A stretch of 7,486 nucleotides of DNA, from contig JAPHUN010000329.1 of assembly GCA_026193435.1 (NCBI GenBank), positions 1 to 7,486 of the forward strand. The letters are read 5' to 3'. A program made the translations under genes and the position numbers. This stretch comes from Chlorobium sp. (lineage in GTDB: Bacteria; Bacteroidota; Chlorobiia; Chlorobiales; Chlorobiaceae). The notes under the pieces were generated by a model. That model saw only the letters and a program-made list of their open reading frames with translations, searched no databases and was not told where the DNA came from. Shown here piece after piece: positions 1 to 4,891 of this stretch. How positions within the stretch are numbered: the first letter of the stretch is position 1; every line of letters starts with the position of its first letter.

Positions 1-378
1 AATGATGCGGATGAGAATAGCGAAGCCATAGCGAAAAAAGAAGCGGCCCTGGCTAGCGCGAAGGAAGCTGAGGCCATCTATCATAAAAGTTGCAGCACCT
101 GCCACTCCCTTACACCTCCCGCCAAAAGCGCACCTGCAATTATCGCGATTGCCGGGCAGTACCGGGCGAGATACGGGAAAAAATCAGGCGCGGTAGCCGA
201 TATGGTATCCTTCATAAAAGAACCGTCCATAGGCAAATCTGTTTTCGGCTCCAAAACTATTGAGCGTTTCGGACTTATGCCCGCGATGTCGCTCCCCGAT
301 AATGAACTGGAAATGGTTTCCGAATGGCTTTGGGATCAGTACGACCCGAATTTTGAAGGGGTTGCCGATTGTCAGTAG
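1..378 (+). CDS. monohaem cytochrome c, class I-like (5' end outside window)
   Basis: The reading frame is open from the first base and ends with TAG at 376-378, giving 125 visible residues; the start and any signal peptide lie outside the window. A single haem-binding CSTCH motif sits at visible residues 31-35, where Cys31 and Cys34 would bind haem covalently and His35 would be the proximal ligand. A distal LMPAM segment follows at residues 92-96, and Met93, preceding Pro, is the likely sixth ligand. This CxxCH-then-MP arrangement over about 65 residues is typical of small class I electron-transfer cytochromes, which work on the periplasmic side of the membrane. Before the haem motif lies an Ala/Lys/Glu-rich, probably helical stretch of about 28 residues; it may be a linker from a membrane anchor or another domain, which cannot be seen. 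The gene converges on the tRNA/mutL unit. I cannot name the specific cytochrome. Confidence 0.85.
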   Translation, partial: NDADENSEAIAKKEAALASAKEAEAIYHKSCSTCHSLTPPAKSAPAIIAIAGQYRARYGKKSGAVADMVSFIKEPSIGKSVFGSKTIERFGLMPAMSLPDNELEMVSEWLWDQYDPNFEGVADCQ

Positions 379-473
379 AACACAGTTGTTCCTGAAAGAA
401 ATGCCAAGGAGGCCGTCTCAGACGCCTGTCACCTCTGGTTCAAACCACAGAAAAAAGCTCAAAACCACACACA

Positions 474-569
474 GTCATGCCGCCCTGTGTAATACTATTA
501 CACGGGGTGATCCGGCATCTATAGGGGTTTTAGGAAAAGATGGATCCTCGGGTCAAGCCCGAGGATGAC
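474..569. repeat. two-hairpin dispersed repeat, MITE/REP-like
   Basis: The element is bounded by GTCAT (474-478) and its reverse complement ATGAC (565-569). The left half folds into a long stem: ATGCCG (477-482) pairs with CGGCAT (513-518), and inside it 483-492 pairs with 498-507 (ten pairs including one G-T) around a TACTA loop. The right half is a perfect 9-bp stem, 544-552 with 558-566, with loop TCAAG. The right hairpin closely resembles the family containing GGGTCAAGCCC that I recall as repeated in many bacterial genomes; this is from memory. Copy number cannot be seen from one window. It could add a transcript barrier or mRNA 3' stability element behind the cytochrome gene. Confidence 0.6.
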
Positions 570-666
570 AACCAGGAGGGATGCTGCAAACTATTTACTG
601 CTCAAAATACGAGAGACTGCCCTTTTGAGACAACCTCTTTTTCAGCAATTGACCTGTATGTCGAGC

Positions 667-689
667 AAAAAAAATGCCGCAAAACGGCA
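667..689 (-). terminator. rho-independent terminator after tRNA-Arg
   Basis: Read on the minus strand, TGCCG (689-685) pairs perfectly with CGGCA (679-675) around a TTTTG loop and is followed by eight T residues (674-667). It starts 13 bases beyond the tRNA 3' end, so it would end a tRNA or mutL-tRNA transcript. The stem is only five pairs, but the T-run is strong. Confidence 0.75.
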
Positions 690-701
690 GCTTGGCGAGG
701 G

Positions 702-774
702 TACCCTTGGGCAGACTCGAACTGCCGACCCACAGTTTAGGAAACTGTTGCTCTATCCACTGAGCTACAAGGGT
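702..774 (-). tRNA. tRNA-Arg (anticodon CCU)
   Basis: The minus strand folds as a complete 73-base cloverleaf. The acceptor ACCCTTG pairs with CAAGGGT, the D stem GCTC with GAGC, the anticodon stem ACAGT with ACTGT, and the T stem GGCAG with CTGCC around loop TTCGAGT. The seven-base anticodon loop TTCCTAA places CCT at 741-739, so the tRNA reads the arginine codon AGG. The discriminator is A at 702; CCA is not encoded, since the next bases are CCC, so it must be added enzymatically. The gene begins 40 bases after the mutL stop and is followed by a terminator. A weak private promoter is possible (TTGTGG 812-807, 17 bases, TACATT 789-784), but co-transcription with mutL is equally likely. Confidence 0.96.
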
Positions 775-814
775 AAGGGTGTAAATGTACTATTTTTCTT
801 CAAGCACCACAAAT

Positions 815-2689
815 CTACTTCCGCCCGAACATTCTGTCCAGCTGGTCAAGAGAGATCCGTATAATTACCGGACGCCCATGTGGACAGACATACGGCATTT
901 TCGTCGCAAACAGCCTGTCAATAAGGGAGCGCATATCTTCAAGGCTCAACGCCTGACCGCTCATTATCGCGTTCCGGCAAGAGTAAGATTTAGCAAGATT
1001 TTCACGTTTCTCGAGCTTCAGTTTTGACGCATTCTGCTGATACTCCTGAATCATGTCCTGAAGGATATAGGCCTCCGAACCGCTGCGAACATCCTGTGGA
1101 ACACCCTCTATCATAACGGTCCTTGTTCCCAGTGTACCGAGATTGAAACCAAGCCTGTCGAGGTCATCGCAAATCTCCAGATAGATCTCGAATTCCCACG
1201 GCTTGAGCTCGACTTTCTGAGGAAAAAGAAGTTGCTGGGCATTCGGGACGTTGTTGTCCATAATATCTACCGCACGCTCATAGAGAACCCGTTCATGAGC
1301 GACATGCTGATCGATAAGCATCAATCCTGTCTTGATCTGACAGATGATATACTTGTTATGCAGTTGCCAGATTTTGGGATCTTTCTCTTCCGGTTCCAGG
1401 CGCACTCCGTCAACAAATTCCTCTGAAACCTGTCCGAAATCACTGCTGCGAAGCTCCCTGTCCGGTTCACAGAAAATATCGGCGCTGTGACTGAACATCT
1501 CTTCCTGTTCACTGACACGCGTTCTGTCCGGCATCGGACGCTTCAGCGTACTCTCCTGAAACTCCCTGTAGAGATCATCGGTTGATGACGCTCTGGAAGG
1601 AACCGCCTGAAAGCCAAGCCTGGCATCGCTATGCTGAGAACTCCGGGAAGAAAAAGAATCACTCATCTCATGGAAACCTTCACCGCCGACATCAGGTGAG
1701 AAGTCCTGCATCCTGACAGATCGTTTAACAATAGTATAAAACATGGTTCGCACACTGCGTTCATCCTCGAACTTCACTTCAAGCTTTGCGGGATGAACGT
1801 TAACGTCAGTCTGCTGAGCGTCGATTCCAAGAAAGAGAAGCGCGAAGGGAGAATGGCGCTCTATAAGAAGTTCCCCGTAGGCCTGCTGCAAAGCCTGTGA
1901 GAGCATCCTGTTCTGGATCACCCGCCTGTTCAGATAGATGAACTGTTCATTCTTCTGGCGTTTCTGCATGGAAGGCTTGCCGACATAACCGTGCAGAGAA
2001 AGAAAATCGTTATCATCGTGAACTTCTATCAGACTCCGGGCAAAGTCGTCACCGAAAAAAAAATTCAGGCGCTCGTGCATGTCCGAGCTTCTGAAATCGA
2101 AAAGCGTTTCATCATCATTGATCATCTGCCACTGTATCTCGGGATAGGCAAGCACCTGGGCCTTCACGCTCTCGAAAATATGCTTGAATTCCGTAGCGTT
2201 TGATTTAAGAAACTTCCTGCGGGCCGGAACATTGTAAAAAAGGTTTCGTACGCTTACCGCCGTACCCGGCTCAGACGCCGCCTTGCCCCTCTCCGACAGC
2301 ACACCTCCTTCGTAACGCAGCTGAATCCCCACGTTGTCATTCTCACGGCGTGTCCTGAGTTCGAAATGCGAGACCGTGGAGATACTTGCCAGCGCCTCTC
2401 CCCTGAACCCCAGTGTCGTGAGGGTATCGAGCTCCTCCGCTTCAGAAATTTTGCTGGTAGCAAACCGTTCGACACAACGGAGCGCATCCTCTTCATCCAT
2501 GCCCGAACCATTGTCGATAACCTGAACAAGCTCTTTTCCCGCATCTTTTATCGCCACAGTGATACGTGTCGCCCCAGCATCAATGGCATTTTCGAGCAGT
2601 TCTTTCACCACTGAAGCAGGGCGCTGGACAACCTCCCCTGCTGAAATCTTGTTCGCGACAATATCGGGCAACCTGGCAATTCTCGGCAT
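815..2689 (-). CDS. mutL: DNA mismatch repair protein MutL (endonuclease type)
   Basis: The protein is 624 residues. MutL links MutS mismatch recognition to strand incision in the cytoplasm. The N-terminal GHKL ATPase shows ELLENAIDAG (about 30-39, Glu33 catalytic by analogy), DNGSGM (59-64), ATSK (77-80) and GFRGEAL (94-100), followed by DVNVHPAK (295-302). A variable linker of about 100 residues follows (about 325-430). The C-terminal domain has the nuclease metal motif as DQHVAHERVLYE (460-471), a QxxLxP beta-clamp-binding motif QQLLFP (485-490), SCRNAI (570-575) and CPHGRP (602-607), so this is the incising type used where MutH is absent. The family motif usually reads DQHA; here Val replaces Ala while the ligand residues are kept. 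The start is set at 2689 because MPRIARLP matches the family beginning and AGGA lies six bases before it; an upstream in-frame ATG at 2710 would add seven residues without a clear ribosome site. Confidence 0.97.
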   Translation of the reverse strand: MPRIARLPDIVANKISAGEVVQRPASVVKELLENAIDAGATRITVAIKDAGKELVQVIDNGSGMDEEDALRCVERFATSKISEAEELDTLTTLGFRGEALASISTVSHFELRTRRENDNVGIQLRYEGGVLSERGKAASEPGTAVSVRNLFYNVPARRKFLKSNATEFKHIFESVKAQVLAYPEIQWQMINDDETLFDFRSSDMHERLNFFFGDDFARSLIEVHDDNDFLSLHGYVGKPSMQKRQKNEQFIYLNRRVIQNRMLSQALQQAYGELLIERHSPFALLFLGIDAQQTDVNVHPAKLEVKFEDERSVRTMFYTIVKRSVRMQDFSPDVGGEGFHEMSDSFSSRSSQHSDARLGFQAVPSRASSTDDLYREFQESTLKRPMPDRTRVSEQEEMFSHSADIFCEPDRELRSSDFGQVSEEFVDGVRLEPEEKDPKIWQLHNKYIICQIKTGLMLIDQHVAHERVLYERAVDIMDNNVPNAQQLLFPQKVELKPWEFEIYLEICDDLDRLGFNLGTLGTRTVMIEGVPQDVRSGSEAYILQDMIQEYQQNASKLKLEKRENLAKSYSCRNAIMSGQALSLEDMRSLIDRLFATKMPYVCPHGRPVIIRISLDQLDRMFGRK

Positions 2690-2695
2690 AGTGCG

Positions 2696-2699
2696 TCCT
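2696..2699 (-). promoter_or_regulatory. ribosome binding site deciding the mutL start
   Basis: AGGA on the minus strand lies six bases before the ATG at 2689-2687. The alternative in-frame ATG at 2710-2708 has only a weak GGTAG upstream, which supports the downstream start. Confidence 0.6.
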
Positions 2700-2764
2700 G
2701 AGTTGATCATTTCGAATTCTACCGCTCTGCATAAACGGGAATAACTGTTGAGACGTGAACACAG

Positions 2765-2788
2765 TGATCGGTGTAGTGTAACCGATCA
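2765..2788. promoter_or_regulatory. perfect 8-bp inverted repeat upstream of mutL, operator-like
   Basis: TGATCGGT (2765-2772) and ACCGATCA (2781-2788) are exact reverse complements separated by eight bases. On the minus strand, -10-like TATTAT (2793-2788) and TATGAT (2790-2785) touch or overlap the outer arm. The repeat therefore lies where a repressor could cover a mutL promoter, or it could form a hairpin in the mutL leader about 75 bases before the start. No matching -35 box was found, so the promoter part is weak. Confidence 0.35.
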
Positions 2789-2964
2789 TAATAAATGCAA
2801 TCGCAACTCGTGACCGTTTCGAATCAACGTGTCAACTTAGGCTAAAAAATCTTCACAACAAAAACCACATACGCTGAAAAAAACACGCTAACCTGAACGG
2901 AGCGTTTCAAGAAATACTCAATGGCACTAAGTTTATTTAAAAATGTCTTTTACAATATATTTTC

Positions 2965-2993
2965 GGTGAGACCGTCCCTCACCTTTCGGGTGA
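2965..2993. promoter_or_regulatory. overlapping alternative hairpins upstream of the small exported protein gene
   Basis: GGTGAG (2965-2970) can pair with CTCACC (2978-2983), while TCACC (2979-2983) can instead pair with GGTGA (2989-2993) around a TTTCG loop. The two stems share one arm and exclude each other. The same bases read as a direct repeat, TTTCGGTGA and TTTCGGGTGA, 23 bases apart. The site lies about 30 bases before the -35 box of the rightward promoter, so protein binding is more plausible than RNA folding in that transcript. Confidence 0.3.
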
Positions 2994-3024
2994 AAATGAA
3001 AACCTCCCTGCATCTCCGACATGC

Positions 3025-3053
3025 TTGACAATTGCACAATTTAAGTCTAAATT
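3025..3053 (+). promoter_or_regulatory. sigma70-type promoter for the lipocalin-like gene
   Basis: A perfect TTGACA (3025-3030) is followed after exactly 17 bases by TAAATT (3048-3053), which matches four of six bases of the -10 consensus including the key first T, second A and last T. Transcription would begin near 3060, leaving a leader of about 38 bases before the start codon of the gene at 3098. Confidence 0.6.
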
Positions 3054-3097
3054 ATTGCCTGACCAGTTTACGACAATGATGATACGGAGAGAAAATC

Positions 3098-3628
3098 ATG
3101 ACCAGGAAACGAACGATCATTGCACTACTTCTTGCCGTTGCCTTAAGCGGCGCTGTCGGTATTGCATCCCTGAACCGCAACGCCGCATCCGATCCTCCGC
3201 AGGTAACCTCTACAAAAAAAGGAAAAGGAACGCTTTCAGGATCCGAAAAACTCATTGGAAAATGGCAGCTCGTCACTGCGTCCGTTACACCTGATTTCCT
3301 TAAAGTCCCGATTCCGATCAACACCATTGACGCAAGGGGTACCGTTACCGATGACTACACCTACACTATTACAGCAAACGGTTCTTTTTTCGGCAGCAAT
3401 TATGGCTATCTGGGTAGTGGAGATATCGATGTAGAGGGGACCAACCTTACACTGACTATCAACGACGGGGTCATCACCGTCAACGAAAAGAAAAAAAGAC
3501 AGGATAAAAAAGGGGGCACCATTTCCGGCAGTTATCGTATGAGCGGGAAGGATACCCTGCAGGTGGAAGCGGTGAAATATCAGGACGGAATCGGCTACAC
3601 CTTTCACCTTGAGCTGGTCAACTCCTGA
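3098..3628 (+). CDS. small exported protein with lipocalin-like GKW motif, function unknown
   Basis: The protein is 176 residues. Residues 1-6 (MTRKRT) are basic and 7-23 are hydrophobic, which is a signal peptide or membrane anchor. There is no lipobox Cys, and cleavage may follow Ala23 or lie near residues 29-31. A disordered Ser/Lys/Gly-rich spacer leads to LIGKWQL (52-58), the GxW pattern that opens the first strand of lipocalin-like barrels. The remainder alternates polar and hydrophobic residues with many Thr, Gly and Tyr, as in an all-beta fold, interrupted by a basic loop KKKRQDKK (131-138). An outward-facing beta-barrel protein is inferred; no ligand or activity can be assigned. The start is supported by GGAGAG at 3086-3091 and by a promoter upstream. 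It is the only complete plus-strand gene among minus-strand neighbours and its last 11 bases overlap the end of cinA. Confidence 0.8.
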   Translation: MTRKRTIIALLLAVALSGAVGIASLNRNAASDPPQVTSTKKGKGTLSGSEKLIGKWQLVTASVTPDFLKVPIPINTIDARGTVTDDYTYTITANGSFFGSNYGYLGSGDIDVEGTNLTLTINDGVITVNEKKKRQDKKGGTISGSYRMSGKDTLQVEAVKYQDGIGYTFHLELVNS

Positions 3629-4880
3629 GCGCTTTCCAGACCATTCTCAGTGCTGCTTCGCTGAACCTCAACTTGTTTTGCAGGCGATCGCCCCGTGTAA
3701 CGAACGTTTCTGTTTCAGTGCGGACGCGTTGGCCCTCTTTCCGGATTGCAAGTCCAAGACAGACCATGCCTGCCGGCTTCAGCTCAGTTCCACCGTCCGG
3801 CCCAGCAATTCCGGTAGAAGAGACCGCCATATGCACACCGCTTCTCTGCAGACATCCTTCAGCCATCTCTGCGGCAACCTCTTCACTCACCGCCCCGCAG
3901 GTTTCGATTGTTTCTCTTCTGACCCCGAGATTCTTCTCTTTTGAAGCGTTGCTGTACACGACAAAACCCTGCTCAAAATATCCCGATGACCCGGGAACAT
4001 CGGTCAATCTCCCTGCAATAAGTCCTCCCGTACAGGATTCTGCGGTTGCAATCGTCACGCCATCTTTCAGAAGCAAACTGCCGACCAGCTCTTCAAGCGA
4101 TATATCGGAAGTGGCGTAGACAAAATGCCTTGCCGCAGAGACAATCGCATCGGTGATTTCACGGTTATCATGTTCGACCGAAGATCTGTCGGTTCCGATA
4201 GAACTGACCCGGAGACTGACCCCTGCGGTATGCGGAAGATAGGCAAGTGATGTCCCGTCAGGCAGAGTATTCTCTATCTCTACGATGATCTTCGCCAGGG
4301 ATGCCTCACCGATACCGGTTGTTTTTATGTGTGAGTGAACGATGACCGTACCGGACAAACCTGAAAAGTAGGGAAGAACCGAATTACGCATCATACTCTT
4401 CATCTCCCGCGGCACACCTGGCAAGAGAACAAGATAGTGCCCCTGAAAACGCTCCTCACAGGCAATGATCATACCCGGCGCAAGCCCTTCATCGTTCCGG
4501 ACAACAATCGAATCACCGATAACCATTGCATTCTCACGAAGAGACGATACGGGTTTTTTCCCGAGAAATTTATAGCGATCCAGCGTACGTTCATAGGTCT
4601 GCCGGTCTACAACAAACTCTCTGTTCAGGAACTGCTGCGCCGACTGCTTTGTCATGTCGTCGCGAGTCGGCCCCAGCCCGCCGGTAACGACAACCAGCAT
4701 TGCCCGTTCCAATGACTCCCTGAACTGCTCTTTTATCGCATCAACGTTGTCGGCACAAGCAATAATCCTCTGCACCGCGATTCCTGCACCGGCAAGCTCC
4801 GAACAGATAAACCCGGCATTGGTGTTGACCTTCTGGCCGGTCAGCAGTTCATCACCGATGGAAATGATCTCCGCAAACAT
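3618..4880 (-). CDS. cinA: CinA family protein: nucleotide pyrophosphatase-like domain plus NMN deamidase domain
   Basis: The protein is 420 residues, the normal length for two-domain CinA. The N-terminal MoaB/MogA-like half (COG1058) shows GDELLTGQ (9-16), GGLGPTRDD (67-75) and LPGVPREM (153-160); in characterised relatives this half acts as an ADP-ribose pyrophosphatase. The C-terminal PncC-type half carries ESCTGG (281-286, Ser282 the likely nucleophile), YSN with a nearby Lys (309-314) and STGIAGPDGG (355-364). It is predicted to deamidate nicotinamide mononucleotide to nicotinate mononucleotide in cytoplasmic pyridine nucleotide recycling. The competence-induced name comes from Gram-positive bacteria and implies nothing here. 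It starts 9 bases after the thrA stop with an AGGAG six bases before ATG, so it is probably co-transcribed and translationally coupled with thrA. Its 3' end overlaps the opposing lipocalin-like gene. Confidence 0.95.
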   Translation of the reverse strand: MFAEIISIGDELLTGQKVNTNAGFICSELAGAGIAVQRIIACADNVDAIKEQFRESLERAMLVVVTGGLGPTRDDMTKQSAQQFLNREFVVDRQTYERTLDRYKFLGKKPVSSLRENAMVIGDSIVVRNDEGLAPGMIIACEERFQGHYLVLLPGVPREMKSMMRNSVLPYFSGLSGTVIVHSHIKTTGIGEASLAKIIVEIENTLPDGTSLAYLPHTAGVSLRVSSIGTDRSSVEHDNREITDAIVSAARHFVYATSDISLEELVGSLLLKDGVTIATAESCTGGLIAGRLTDVPGSSGYFEQGFVVYSNASKEKNLGVRRETIETCGAVSEEVAAEMAEGCLQRSGVHMAVSSTGIAGPDGGTELKPAGMVCLGLAIRKEGQRVRTETETFVTRGDRLQNKLRFSEAALRMVWKALRS

Positions 4881-4886
4881 TGCCTG

Positions 4887-4891
4887 CTCCT
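4887..4891 (-). promoter_or_regulatory. cinA ribosome binding site overlapping the thrA stop codon
   Basis: AGGAG on the minus strand occupies 4891-4887, and its first two bases are the last two of the thrA TAG stop (4892-4890). The spacing to the cinA ATG is six bases. A ribosome terminating on thrA would sit on this site, which suggests translational coupling. Confidence 0.75.

Larger units (their letters stand above)
379..701. other. non-coding gap between converging cytochrome and tRNA/mutL transcripts
   Basis: No credible gene is present. The open frames here are short, and the longest one spills out of the cytochrome gene in another frame. Just after the cytochrome stop are two modest hairpins: 410-427 (seven pairs with one bulged C and a TCA loop) and 433-450 (six or more pairs with one C-C mismatch). 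Neither has a following T-run, so neither is a classical terminator for the cytochrome transcript. A 96-bp two-hairpin repeat (474-569) and a leftward terminator (667-689) fill the rest; bases 570-666 show nothing I recognise. Confidence 0.7.
2690..3097. other. divergent intergenic region, mutL / small exported protein gene
   Basis: These roughly 400 bases separate the two divergent genes and contain no convincing coding sequence. From left to right I see the mutL ribosome site, an 8-bp perfect inverted repeat (2765-2788) with -10-like boxes on its edge, an AT-rich A-tract stretch (about 2843-2960) without clear structure, two mutually exclusive hairpins (2965-2993), and a rightward promoter (3025-3053). 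The mutL promoter could not be fixed: a TTGACA on the minus strand at 2835-2830 has no good -10 box at normal spacing. Confidence 0.6.

Noticed and set aside
433..450. Hairpin after the cytochrome gene as a rho-independent terminator
   Set aside because: It contains a mismatch and is followed by an A-run rather than T on the coding strand.
260..568. Plus-strand open frame of 102 residues after the cytochrome domain
   Set aside because: It begins inside the cytochrome gene in another frame and runs through the palindromic repeat; its composition is not protein-like and no ribosome site precedes it.
474..774. Integrated element using the tRNA-Arg 3' end as attachment site
   Set aside because: There is no integrase gene and no second copy of the tRNA 3' end in the window; the terminator sits directly behind the tRNA.
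2830..2835. Minus-strand TTGACA as the mutL -35 box
   Set aside because: At 16-18 base spacing the -10 position reads close to CACGAG, which is not a promoter box.
3025..3294. Plus-strand frame of 89 residues overlapping the exported protein gene
   Set aside because: It starts at a TTG that is part of the -35 box and runs out of frame with the better supported gene at 3098.
3673..4119. Plus-strand open frame of 148 residues
   Set aside because: It lies entirely antisense to cinA, whose conserved motifs explain the sequence; no promoter or ribosome site was seen.
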